A program made the translations under genes and the position numbers. From the NCBI GenBank assembly GCA_013398295.1, contig VZSF01003483.1, positions 91,433-155,432 on the forward strand: a DNA stretch of 64,000 nucleotides, read 5' to 3'. How positions within the stretch are numbered: position 1 is the first letter of the stretch; every line of letters begins with the position of its first letter. The notes under the pieces are model-generated. The model saw only the letters and a program-made list of their open reading frames with translations. It was not told where the DNA came from and made no database searches. This document shows positions 27,401 through 40,000 of this stretch, piece after piece. This stretch comes from Chionis minor (lineage: Eukaryota; Chordata; Aves; Charadriiformes; Chionididae).

Positions 27401-29128
27401 CTGAGCTGCTCCTGCAGGAGTGTGGGTGTGTGACCGTGGTGGCCCCAGGTCTCAGCACCTGCAGGGAGGGAAGTGCTGGGACCAGCCTAGGCAGCAGGAG
27501 AAGTAGTACTGTGCAGAGCTGGCAGGAAAGAGGAGGCGGGATCCTTGCTAGTTTGTACGCTCTGACAAGGATACTGCTTTGACATGCTTTTTGTTCCTAC
27601 AGTTCTCAGTCCATTAAAACTCAAGTTGGTGTCCCAGCACAGGGCACCGCACTGCCCTATTGCTATGTGCTGTCTTCCCATCAAAGTTACACTTTCTGCT
27701 TTAGGCACCCTGAGCAAGTTTCTGTGTTTCCCATGGATTCGTTGAACTGTGAAGTCTCACATTCTGACAAACATCACTGCCTTGCTGTGATGCTGGAGAT
27801 GAAAGTCTGGGTGATGCTATGGTACCGACCGAGACATCGGAGGGCTGATGGGTGGAAACAAGCCTGCCCGGTGAGCTGTAGGAGCCCAGGATGACATGGC
27901 ATGTTGTATGTCAGCAAATATGTAAATATGCTTATCTGCCACATGTGGAAAGTTGTACAAATGACAGCCCTCGTCAAAAATGACCGTTTGCTGCCTGACA
28001 ATGTCTGGGTGGCAGCTGTCATCTGGGTGCTGCTGGATATGTGCCTGACTCAAGAAGAGGGGTGCCCTATGGAGGCACCTGCTCTCCACAGAGAGGGTTT
28101 GGATGCGTCTCTGGCTCTGGTCATCCTGGCTCCCCATGAGTCTGATGACTTGAGTCACACGTGGGGTTGGTGGCACTTCTGTGGGTCGTGGTTGCACTTC
28201 TCTGGGTCATGTACTCAGAGAAGGCTCTCTTACGAGACCTGAGAGGCTGTCTTTGCATGTAAGCAGTGATCTATAGTCTGGAGGGACAGGGGCCACCAGG
28301 GCAGTGGGATGGATACGAGCAGTGTGCTGTTGGTGAGTCTAGGGTGAGAGAGACATCCAGCTGAAGACTACTCCATCATCCTTAATCCCAGGACCCAAGC
28401 CAGCAGGGCAGCTCATGGGACCAGGAACCTCAAGGGAGGTTTTCAGTCTCCTATTCTTTGGGCAGAAAGCCATGCCTCGAGCCCCAGGCAGATCTGCAGA
28501 TGGTGCTGGTCACATGCAGCTCTGCTGCTTTGCAGCACTGTTAAGCTGCCTCAAGTGTTGCGGGAAGCCCTGCGCCCCTTTTGGGTTATTTCCAAAGCAC
28601 CAATAACAGTGTTGGTCTGACCCCATTTCCCTTTCTCCTGAGGGAAGTGCCTGTCGGCCTCTAAATCAAAGCCTCTGAAGTCCTTCCTAACGGCTGTGGT
28701 GCACCCCTCCATCTGGAGAGTCTGACATCTGATATGAGGCTGATGTTTCCAGCTGAAGAACTGAAATGTTCTTTTCCATGATTCCCTTGGCAAAGGAAAA
28801 CAAGCCCATTTGTTTAGAAGCTCATAACAGAGGAGCTTTATAGTAGGAACATTCATAAACTTGTTTGCTTTTGACCTTCTCCACGCTGCTGATGGTTTCG
28901 AGTTCTCGTCCTAGGCATTGTGCTTGTCTGGGCCGTCAGTGACATTTTTGAAAAACGGCCTCACCCAGCGTAATTTGCATTGCTCAGCACTCCAACAGCC
29001 TTCAGACATGCTATCTTTCTCCACTGCAGTGCTGAATAGTGTGCGTTTGATACGTTGACAGCCTTATAGAAGAGCTGTGCAGACCTGGCTGCTGAAAAGA
29101 GACATGGCCACTAGTTCCATGTTGCTGC

Positions 29129-29145
29129 TTTTTTTTTTTTTTTTT
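29129..29145 (+). repeat. poly-T tract
   Basis: About 17 T in a row lie in the intron. If read on the - strand it could be the A tail of an old insertion, but no body was recognised. Confidence 0.75.
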
Positions 29146-31243
29146 AAGATTAATTGATGCTACTCAAGCAGTGGGCATTTCCCAGGCTCTTAGGTCACTA
29201 AGCACTGAGCTTGCTCCATTGTGGGGGGGAGGAGGTGAATCATGCCCTTAAATTAATAAAAATGTATTCTGTGAAGGCAAGCATTTAAATCTTCGGTAGC
29301 TCTGGGTCATGCAGGACTGATATGTTTTAAAGAGAGCTTGTTCCTTTTCAGAGATAGTAAGACGGCAGGCATAAAGTGCAAACCAGGACAGCCACCTTTA
29401 TTGATTCCTAGAAATAGGAAATTGGGATTACCTTGGCTGGACTGTGGGACCTCAAATGTCAGGTCTAGATTCAGTATTTAATGCTGGAATCTGATATTTT
29501 GAGCAGATAAAAAGAAAATATTTTTTTCCATCTATACTTCTGTTAACTGTGGAAGGACTCTCCAAACTGCAGATCCTCATGTGTGGCTGATGCTTTGGAT
29601 TCCCTTCTTGAATTATACTGTCATGGATTTCTTCAAAATATGTCTGAGAACCCTGTCCACTTGTGAAGCTCTTCCCCATCTGGAATAGTCTTATTATGCT
29701 TCAGTTTGGGTGGAGTCTTCCTCATCTTGTTTTCTGCATCTATAAAAACCTTGTGTGGTTCTTCTGCCCAGACAAAGGACATCACAAATTGCTAAATGAT
29801 GAGTCCTACAAAGACACAGTGGCTCATGAAACTGCCTTGCACATGTGCTTGCACATTGGCCAGCCCTTTGCTATACATTGATTCAGATAAAATTCACCAA
29901 CTCCTTGGTGTGCGATGGGAGAATACGTGTACTGATTTGATACAAAACTTTCCATGCTTTTTGGAATAAGTTTTTAAAGGGGAACAATGTCCGATTTCAG
30001 ATAATTCCTGGATTCAGGTTGTGAGCATGGCACAGTGTTCAAATAATATGTCTCATCTGTCTCCTAAGTGCTGGTAAACAAGACACAGCTGGCAGGAGAT
30101 ATACCAGTAGTTCACTCCTAATTTCCCCAATATTCCCACTGTACTTGTTAGCATAACATATTCCCTTCCTTAGTTTTTCTGAAGGCAGAAGAGGGAAAAG
30201 AAACATAAGGCTGCCAGTCTCCACGGTGGATTCAAGGGCGGATGTTCGGCATGCTGGATACTGCTTGCTTCAGCACCGTGGAAGGGAGGGATGTCATGTT
30301 TTATTAGCCTTTGCAGGCTGTATCAATGATGGGAGCTAATTGGAATTATTGGGAGGTAATGTTAACACATTCTGTCGAGTAGCTGCCACTTGTCTCTGGA
30401 GTCATGATGAAATGCTTGTTATCGTGCAGTTGGTGTTGTGGCAGGTCTGTGTCACTGCTGTAGGTCTGAGGTCCATGCTAGTGGGAATCCCACCTGAGCA
30501 GGGCCTTGGGTCTGTCTCCTTCCATCCTCACCTTTCCCATTTGGCCAGTTTTTAACTGGCACTTCCCTGGATGCTGTGGGAGAAGGACCTGTGTGCAGGC
30601 ACAGCCTCTGAACCAGCTGGACTGGAGCGGGCTGCCAGCACCAAGCTGTCCTGTGCTGTGCTTCCCTGGCTTTACCCCAGGGTACACCCTTAATCATACT
30701 GTCCATGTTCCCATCACTTCCCTATTAATTACTAGTTTGAGTCTTTAATGTTATTATTAAGCTGGAAATGTTGGAAAGCTCTGCAATAAGGGGCAATAAG
30801 TATTTCTGACAGCATTCCCCTCTTTGTGCATCAATCTGTGTTAGGCTCTGATTTAACACCTGGTTGTCTCATTACTTGCAGCACTGAGAAGGGAGATTAA
30901 GACCTGTGGGGTTTGCAGTGCTGGCTCTGAGCCTTCACCAGTCCGGATCAGCTGGAGCCTTGCCAAGGGCCTTGGAAAGAGCTTGCACTCTCAGCAGGGA
31001 ACTGGTCCTCACTCCATGAGTCCCTGCAGCGGGGGGACAGTCCCTCAAAAACAGCAGGCAGCTTCTGCACACTGGTTACTTAAAAGGGGACAAAGGCACT
31101 GACTGTAGATGACAATTGTGTGCTGAAGCGGCCTTTCCGTGGGACCTTTTCTCTCTGATTTCTACAGCCATTGCTCTGCTGCGGAGGGATGTTCTTACCT
31201 GATTAATCCCTTTTATGTTCTTTGCCTTTTTTTTTTCCCCCAG

Positions 31244-31429
31244 GCCCATGTGTTTGATCTGAACATTAATAAGTATGAAGCTCTGTGCACCCAGCTAGTG
31301 GTGTCCAAGAAGAAAAATAAAATAACCCATATTCAGTTTAACCCTGTCTACCCCATTGTCATCATTGGAGATGAACGAGGCCATGTTACCTCCTTGAAGC
31401 TCTCTCCCAATCTGCGCAGGATGCCCAAG
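31244..31429 (+). CDS. DNAI1: DNAI1 coding exon (last WD blades)
   Basis: This 186-base exon holds 62 codons in phase 0 at both ends. It opens with [15 protein letters not shown], which closes the previous blade. A basic loop (VVSKKKNK) follows, then [20 protein letters not shown] and [16 protein letters not shown]. The [23 protein letters not shown] stretch is the last propeller blade, and the basic NLRRMPK starts the tail. The acceptor has a long T/C tract ending CCCCCAG and the donor is AAG|GTAAGG. The match to vertebrate DNAI1 is strong throughout except in the lysine-rich loop. Confidence 0.97.
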
Positions 31430-34344
31430 GTAAGGACGACCTGCATTCCCCTAATGGAGTCACCAAACCACAACAGGTCTCCTCATGGCTTATCACTGCC
31501 CCTTCTCCTTCTGTGCAGTGATGTTGGCAAAGCTGCTGTCTCTAGCAAGGTGCTTAAGATTACCTCAGGCCTTTTGGGTAGGGTGTCACGGGTGTTGAAT
31601 CCCTGTCTCTCTGTAGCTGCATGAGGAAGAATGCTCAGCTCACGCCTCGGCAGGAGCAGGGATTAGTGGGAAGGAGGTTTGCTGACAGCGTGCACTTTCT
31701 CACCATGGTCCAGACAAGCCCAAAAGCTCTGCAGAGGTTGATTTGTTTCCCAAAGCTCGCATCTTTTCTGAGCTTTGGGTTTTCTTTGCAAAACTCATTT
31801 AAACGAAGTAAAGTAGGTCCCGACTCCTTCCCGAGTCCTCCCACAGAACCCATCCTGCCTGTCTTTTGTGCTCCTGGATCATCCAAGCCTGTCCCCTGAC
31901 CACCGTGTCATCTCTCCTGTAAATGAGCAAGCACTGTCTTTAATTTGTGCGGAGGAGGCTTGGTACCCTTGTTTCCAGTAACAGCAAGGAGATGCATGTG
32001 CCTCTGCGAGTTGGTGAAGCCCCATTTCCCACCCAGCCCTAAGGGCCAGTCATGAAGGACAATGACCTCTCCTACACAGATCCTTTACTAGGCTTTCTTT
32101 CTGGGCTTCATCCGGCTGTGAGCTGCTGTAAATGCAGTGTCCTTTCTGAGCCCACGTAATTCTCATATCCAGTTGCCTCTTATTTAGTGGAGCTTTTTCA
32201 ATTTCAGGCTTTTTAGAACTGATCCAAGAAAACAATCTCTCAAGATGATCATCTTTTATTTATATACTCCCAAAGGTTTTATATACTCTACTAATCCACT
32301 ATATTAGACAGGGTCTTCGGCCAGGAACCAATCGCCCTGGTGTCATTTCAGAGTCTTCTCAGTGATTTTTCAAAGGTTCCTTCCCCTGGGCATCACTGGA
32401 AATGTGAATCTTCCCTGTGCGGAGAGGGCATAGAAGACACAGTAGCGTGGCAGTCTCTTTGCGGCTGGGCGCAGGAGCTGTGGAGGAGAATGTCTCATAC
32501 GCTTTTCTATTCTCATGGAAACTGCAGCCCAAGAGCATCTGAGCTCTCAGGGCTGTCGTTAACTTGGCTCAGGACAAGTTCCCTGGTTGCTTTATAAGTC
32601 TTTCCTGGGTGTGGGCAAGCACTGTGTCTGCTGTAGACCCTGGTTGCACAAGGGCTCAGAGTTGGATATGGGTCACACACACATAAACATGACTGCTCTC
32701 CTCCACACCCCAGCTGTGGGCTAAGCAGCACCCAGCAATACTACACTGTGGGTCAGAATGAACTTGAATTTCTCCTTCCACTCCTGGTGGCCAGCAGCAG
32801 CCCTCCGTGCAGGTATGAACGTTGTCGTCTCCCTTTGCTTGCTTTCTTCAGAGGCAAATTGCGTGTTGTTTACAAAGCAGTTCAAACTCTGAGTTGAGGA
32901 GTGGCTCAATCACTTATCGCTGACCTTAAACGAACAGGTACCATATCCCAGGCAACGTATAAACGGGATGGAAATGGCCTGTGCTGCTCTGATGTTATTA
33001 AGCTATCTGTCTTCCCCTTGCATGGTTAGGTTTGAAGGGAAACTAAACACTGAACTGAATGTTTTCTGCACATGTGGAGAAAAAGGAGAGTTGTTTGGGC
33101 ATGGCTGGTGGCGTGTGCAGATCCCCTGGCTACAGCCAGCTCTTTTCTGAAAGAGATGAGAATTTAAAACAGACGACACGCAGTGTGGTGGTGAAGTGGT
33201 AGATCTGGCGCAGCCAGCTCAATGGCCTTTCTGTGCCACAAGTGAATAAGTGAGCTGGGTCGCTGAGCCCATCTTTCCTGGGCGATGTGGCATCTGCTGT
33301 GACAAATGCTGGTGTCCAGGACCCTGTGCTGAGGAGGTTTAGCTGCTGCAAAAAGGTGCTTCAAGAGAGGGAAGTCAAGCCCTGGCAGAACAGGCAGTGC
33401 AATCCACTGTGTCATCCTGTCCACCTCCTTCCTGTGCGGGCACCAGCCTTCTTGTCCTTGGTTGGCAGCAAGCCTCCAGCTGTGTTTGCAGGAGTATCAT
33501 CTCACTGTGGGGAGTCAGATGTACTTCCAGAATATTGATCCTGACTCCTCTGAAGATCAAATCGGCACGCTTTTTAAACCTTTACCCTGTGCAGACAGCT
33601 TTCCTCTGTAAAATAGCTTCACTTCTCCCTCTTTTCTGGGAGTCCCCCGGGCCAACTTAACTGTCACAGAATATCCATAGATTTTTGTAAGTGGAGAGGG
33701 TCCAAAACTGTGCAGAGGAGTCCTGGCATCCCAGCTGTCCCTTTGTAGGTAGGTAAAACTGCCTGTGCCTGGTTTGGTACCTGGGTACCCAGGTCTGTTC
33801 TCTCCAGCACTTGATGCCCACAGACCCCAATGGGGAAACCTGCCTGACACCCAGGAGGACAAACCATGGCCAGTGCTTCCGGAGGTTGAGGCCTTCACAC
33901 TAAGCCCAGCATCTGTGAGCTCAGCTGCCTGGTCTTGTTTCCGTCCACTCCTTTGGAGGTGGGAAGGTGCCTTTTGCTGAGGTCTGGCAGAACTCAGGGT
34001 GCCAATGGGATAGGGCAGCCAGGGTCTCATCCAGATCCTGCTGCCCCTCTGTTTCACAGTAGTGTCATATGGGTTTGCCTGTGAAACTTCGCCACCAGCT
34101 TCCCACACAGCTGGGACAGCTGCTTTTGACAGGTATGACTAGCAGACTAATCACCCTTTTTCAATCTTCCCCCAAAAAAAGATGTGGTGCTGTCTGCTCC
34201 ATGTTCTGCAAGATTCCTTGGCTGTCGCTGGGCTTCCAAGATAGGGCTCACGAAGAGAGACTGAGCTAACTTCATCCCAGTGGGATTTCAGCTGTTCTGA
34301 ATTTATTCTGGTTTGCCTGTTAGTTAAAGCTGATGTGGTGGATA

Positions 34345-34535
34345 AGTGGAAATAGGGAGAGTAAGGGCTCCTGGGTTCTTGTCAGGCCTTGGTTCATTCC
34401 TCTCTTCATGTCCTTGAGCGAGGAGGGGAGGTTCAAGAGCTCTTTAAATAACTCGCAGAGTTGATCTGCAGCTTAATTAATTCATGTTTGTAAAACACTT
34501 TGAGATCTTTAAGAAGCGTTATTTAATACTCTGAA
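34345..34535 (+). repeat. MIR-like SINE relic
   Basis: The 3' part is clear: ATTCATGTTTGTAAAACACT then TTGAGATCTTTAAGAAGCG matches the MIR tail pattern (TGTAAAGCACTTTGAGATCC in the consensus as I recall it). The upstream part, with GCTCCTGGGTTCTTGTC and CATGTCCTTGAGC, fits the MIR body only loosely. The 5' boundary is therefore uncertain. Confidence 0.62.
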
Positions 34536-36857
34536 TTTTGCTGTCAGCAGTGTTAGTGCAGCCTCATTTATGAACACTTAGCAGAGCAAATATGCCAAGG
34601 GGGAAACTTCTCAAAAGCACTCCGGTGGCATTTTCAGAAGCGACTTTCATCAAGACACACAGGAAAAGCTTCAAAAAATGGCTAAAACTCCCTGTGAGCT
34701 TTAGCCTCCTAAGTCATTCAGTGGCACGTGGGAAAAGGTGCATTTGTTGTCGAGAGGAAGATGGGGACCGGGGCTCTGCCACCTATCAGGCACTTGTGTT
34801 AAGGGCACATCTATGTGCACAGAGGGTATGGAGGTCCCTGTGCTCGTGTCAAGCACAGTGAGTATCCTTGTGTCTTTGCTGTGGTAATTTGGGTCCTGGA
34901 GCCTTCTCTTGCCCCACAGCCTGAAGTCTCTGCGGTGGGACAGAGACATCCCCTTGCCTGAGGCAGTGAGCTGTATTTATTTCCGTGAGGTATGATCCTG
35001 GTAGAGGTTTTCTGTGCCGATTGCTGTTGTCTCCAACAACAGATTGTGCGATTCCTCTGGGAGTCCTCTGGGAACACACTACCCAGCTGCTAAGCACCAG
35101 CTCTAAGAGCCTGGGAAGCGTGGAGGCTGGTGGGGGACAAAGACGGCTGAACCCAAAGCTTGTGAGAAGAGCAGCAATGAGGCAGATAGCAGAGCTTGTG
35201 GAAGGTGGGTTTGCAATCAAACTGCCGCCAGCACAGTCCTGCATTGGCCATGCCAAACACCCGTCTCCCTGAGCACCTGGCTCTGCTTGGGCAGAAAGCT
35301 CATGCCAACCGATGTTGTCCTGTGCGAGGAGACCTGGTGAAACCAGCTTGGGTCCTTCTGCTCAGAGTTCAGAGGTGGGGCAGAAATGTTTGCCATATTC
35401 TAAGATGCAGCAGTAGGAACAAGTGTCTCTCTGCTGTTGCCCAAACCACTTTTGGACTCCGAGCACTCCTTAAACGTTTCAGCAATTGTCAGGCAGGAAT
35501 TGTTTAACTAATAAAGTACTGTTCCTAATTTGTAACAACCTTGGTGGTTGAGTTCACCCGAGGGGAGCATTGCTGTAAGAAGAATCAGTTTGAGGTAGAG
35601 CTGTTTAATTAGCAAGCCTTCCGGATTTCATTCGAGGGTTGGAAGAAATTAAAGCATTTTGTCATCACAGTCGGAAGAATGTAACTGCTCATGGGCTTTG
35701 GTTTGGTTTTAAAAAACTGCCAAAATAGGCTGGCGCAACCCTTGTCGATGCCAAAAGTAAGCAGGAGATAGACAAAAAAAGTGTGGAGTTTTTAGAAATG
35801 ACGGGAGACCACAGTGGTGTGAGAGAAGAAAAGAAAGCAGGTCAAAGAAAGGCTACAATACAGCATTTGCTGAGGCTAAGGCAAACTTCTTGGCCAGTAC
35901 CCAGGCTAACAGCCAGGGAGGCAGCCAGCCTCTTGGCCTGATGCTTGTCTTGGATATTTATCTTGGATTATCTAGGATTATTGTCTCAGTCTCTGTTCCT
36001 GCTACTGGTTTCTTCACATGCAAGTTACCTTTTTCTCTGTCCCTTGGGAACAGGGCAGGGTCTAGCTGGGAATGAGTGGACTGGGAAGGGCAACACGGCT
36101 GCTCCCCCATCGCAGGACGTGGCGGCAGGGCTGCGCGCGGGTCGGGAGCGGAAGGCATACACCTGGGTCCATCACGGGGTGCCTGTGAGCAGCCTGTGGT
36201 GTGGGGAGAAGTGAGGGGGCATGGGGTGGCTCTGAGCCTTCCTATCCATGTGCACACGTTGTGCAGCTGCTCCGCTCTCTCTGTGCCTTACCATAGCAGC
36301 CAGTGTCATCTCCGGACTCCCTCTGCCACCCTGCCCGTTTGCAGCCCTGATGATTTTGCCCTTGGCCGGGTCCAGCCCAAGGCTGCTCAGCCAAGGAAGG
36401 GGCATTGAGTTTTGCTGCCTGGAACACTTTGGCTCTATGACCATAGCTGATGGCAGGCTCTGGGAGGGATCAGTCAGGATCTGGGGGACTGTGATGGGCA
36501 GTGGGAGGATGTTGGGGTTTTCAGGAGGTGAAGGAGGTTGGGGAATATGGGTGGAAGTGTGTGAAGTTTTAGGGAGATGGTAGGATAGTGGCTGAAATCT
36601 CTTCTTCAGCCTATCCTCCTCCCCAGCACTGCCACCTCCACTGTCTCCTGGGGTTTGAGGTTTCTTCCTCCTCATAATTCCCAGCAGCACCCCATGCGCA
36701 CAGTGCTTTCTCAAAAAGGGACCCGGGTTTTGTCCCTATACCCAGCCTCAGTGGGATGCAGCTTGTGTCCAGAGCTGGTACTAAGCTACGACAGTGTGGA
36801 TGGACAGTGGGATGCTTGGTCCTGAACCTCAGCGCTTTGTAGCCTCGTGTCGCTGTT

Positions 36858-37025
36858 CTCAGGGAGGTGATGGAATCACTGTGCCTGGAGCTATTTAAAA
36901 GATGGCTAGATGTGGTGCTGAGGGACATGGGTTAGGGGTGGGTTTGGCAGTGTTAGGTTTATGGTTGGACTCGACGATCTTAAAGGTCTCTTCCAGCCTA
37001 AGTGATTCCGTGATTCTGTGATCTA
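36858..37025 (+). repeat. CR1 LINE, 3'-end fragment
   Basis: The fragment reads GAGGTGATGGAATCACTG, CCTGGAGCTATTTAAAAGAT, GCTGAGGGACATGGGTTAG, GGTTGGACTCGACGATCT, CTCTTCCAGCCTAAGTG and ends ATTCCGTGATTCTGTGAT. This is the standard order of an avian CR1 3' end with its eight-base terminal repeats. It is a slightly longer relative of the copy at 16.5 kb. Confidence 0.92.
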
Positions 37026-40000
37026 GGGTCACAGGGAGAAACTCGGAGGAGTTAAGGATTGGGAGATTTTTTCTGTTCTTAGTGTTTTCCTGTAACTGTG
37101 GGAGGTGTTTCAGTAGCTGTGAGGGATGAACCGGCCAGCATGGGAAGATGATTTTGAACTCTCTCCTTCTGTCCCAGGAGGTACAGTCCATCTGCACGTG
37201 GAATTGTATTTACAGATGGAAGCCATAGATTAGATACACTCGCCAAGGTCACATCAGTCCTGGACTGGTGAGTGGTTTAGTACTGAGGGAAGTACATTTT
37301 GTCCCCAGACTTTCTATTTCAATAGTTTTCATGTGGTATCATTCTGCCTGGGAGAAAAGCACTTGCCTCTCCTCTCCAAATGGCTCTAGTCTTGCTTTTC
37401 TACTGCTGTAATTCCTCGTCCTTCTGTTTTCATGCAAATGCACCTCTCTCATTGAGATTCCTGCAGCTACTTCTGTGGTATTCAAGCAGTGGCCAGTTTC
37501 CTTGTGTCTCTTCAGGGCTGGCTAATTACGCAGTGACCCAAAAGCACGGGGCACAAGCAGTGCTGGAGGAATTCGGCATTGAACGCTGTTGTGCCTTGCC
37601 TACGTCAGGGCTGCCTCCTCCAGATGCCGCTTGGCCCCTTGATAAGGAGGCATACACAAATAAGCTTGGGTCTCATAAGAACTGACCTGCAGCTTGATGG
37701 CTTTGCTTCCTCTGAGATTTGCAAATGCTTTTTAATTTCCTTCCAGTCACTTCCTTGTTATTTAGGCAAGTTGCAGATAGCTGCTCTCTACTGTTAGGGG
37801 AAGAGCTGAGCTGGGGTGGATCCCGGAACTCAGGAAACCCTATTTCTACCCATTCACATCTTTCTGTGTCACTTGTGTAGGCCATGTAAGGATATATGCA
37901 CCAGCATTGGCTCCTTGGTACGGGAAGGAAACCCGGCGCCAGAGGCCTCCAGGAACAGTATGTTAGAGACACATCTGTAGGGACAGTTCTCTCCGAGCCT
38001 GCCTTGGAGCAGGAAGGGCTGGAGGTGGTTGCTGTGACAGTCCCCGCTGTCGGCACACACCGAGGCCAGCAAGAGGCCACACCGCCTGTGTGCAGCTTGC
38101 CAGGGTGCGAGCAGCGTTGCTTGTGGCCCACGGCCGTTTTGCTATGCAGATCTGTGACTCATAATTGTAAATCAACGTCTACTGAAGGGAATGCTGATGT
38201 GCGCTGACAAAAGCAGACTCCCCTGCCCCTTCTGCCTGCTCCTTCCCTGCCACGCTTTCCTGCCCTGCCACTGGGCTGGGAAACCCATTAGCAGGAAGAC
38301 CTTCACAGCCCCCCAAGATCCCTTCTTCCTCCGCATCAGGATATCTCCCAGTCTAGTATATCCTGAGATAAAATGAGGGGACTTCTTAGTCCTGGAAAGC
38401 TGTTTCCTGGGAAAGGAGATGGTCCATGCGCCAGCAGACCCCAGTCCTTCTTGGGCAGAACTGAAGCCTTTGGGTATTTATCTGGAGACCCTTGGACATA
38501 TCTACTGTGTGCAGGAGAGTGGCTCTACGGTGCAAATCCAGATGTCCAAGAGTGTTACACCACAGGTACAATGAGTACCGGATCCCAGACAGAGACGTGT
38601 CAACCTCAGACACCAGGACTGTTTGGAGAGCTAACCCGAACAAACCAGCAGTATATCTAAAGGACTTGAATCTCATTAAATCAGTTTTCTTCAGTTTTGG
38701 AGAAATAACTTTTGGCTTACATCAGACTGTGTGAAGGGAGAAGAGAGCTCTATGTAACTGTGGGATTACTGGACCCCAAGGTCAAAGAGCTAAGGTTTTT
38801 CTTTTCACCATTCCTGGCTGTGTATCTTCAACCTTATTTTTGTTGTGTAATGTCGCTTTCTGTGACTGCTCTGTTTGACAGTTGGTGGAGAGAAAACGTA
38901 AGCGTATTTGCAAGTTATTTTAAGCTGAAGTCAATTCTCAGTGGTCAGGATGAAGTGTGTTTAGTACGTTAAATGGAAACATTGGCAACTGGAGCAAGAA
39001 AAGGTCCCATTTTAAGAAAATTCCATAGTACTTATAAATTATTTGTAAAGTGGAAGTCTCATCCTGCATAGTGCTGTGTGCTGTCAGGGGGACACTGACA
39101 AAGCCAGGTGGACTGACTTTGACTGTCTAGTTTCCTCTTTGAAGATCTGTGTAATAAAAAGGGTTACCCATGTTTCAAAATGATGCAAGACTGCTCCATT
39201 TTGCAGTACTAGGTGTTTGGAGAAAAATGCTAGAGGGATTTGTTTTTTGTGATCAATAATAGTCAAGTAACTGAGTTAAATGCCCCTCTCTAGAGATAGT
39301 GTGTGCCCATTGAATTTGCTGTCCTCTGTGCATTCAGGAATAACTGAAACCTGAATTTGGCCAAGCAAAATGGTTTTTAGTGGGGCCTTACTTTACTCCT
39401 TCCCTTGTATTTCTCCACGCCAGCAGTTAAGTTGCTACAAGAACTGTTTTGTCTGCAATCTTTGGGTCCTCTTCTTTGTGAACAAGTTGTGTCTGTACTT
39501 CGTTACCCACCATCCTAGAGCTCCCCAAGCCCCACCAGCATGGGCTTTGCCCCTCTGTCGCCTGATGATGCCATCGCTTTTGGCTAGATCTGTGATTGCC
39601 CGAATACGCCTGTTCCGCTCGCGCAGCTCCTCTTTGAGCCAGAGCCTCCGCTTTCTCCAGCGCCTTGGCGGAAGCTGTGGCAGCAGAGGGATGGGCACAG
39701 CATAACGTTATGGCAAGAGAGGCACTGCCCAGCCTCGGGGGCCACTTGGCTCGCCTCTCCTCCCTGTTTCTTTCTTTAGCTGTCCTTTGTCAATTCATTT
39801 CTATGCACATGACTTAAATCCCCTCCAGAAAACTTGGGGATCCTGAGAAATCACCCGTTCTTTGCCTGAATAACAGCCCCAGTACAAAGGCAGAGGGACC
39901 CCCAGGGGAACAGGATGTTTTCAAAGCATGCTCTCGACTGAGCCAGCAAGGGAGACTTTTCAGGAGACTGTCATTCTCCTAGTGATGGCTGGGTGTGGGA

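Larger units (their letters stand above)
16158..31243 (+). other. DNAI1: DNAI1 intron (15.1 kb)
   Basis: This intron starts GTGAGA and ends with a long pyrimidine tract and CCCCCAG. It contains two CR1 fragments, a purine-rich A tract, a T tract and a small inverted/direct repeat at 23,477-23,519. K joins AHVFDL in frame across the intron, as in the family, so no coding exon is missing. Open frames in it are under about 160 codons and have no recognised homologue. Confidence 0.85.
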
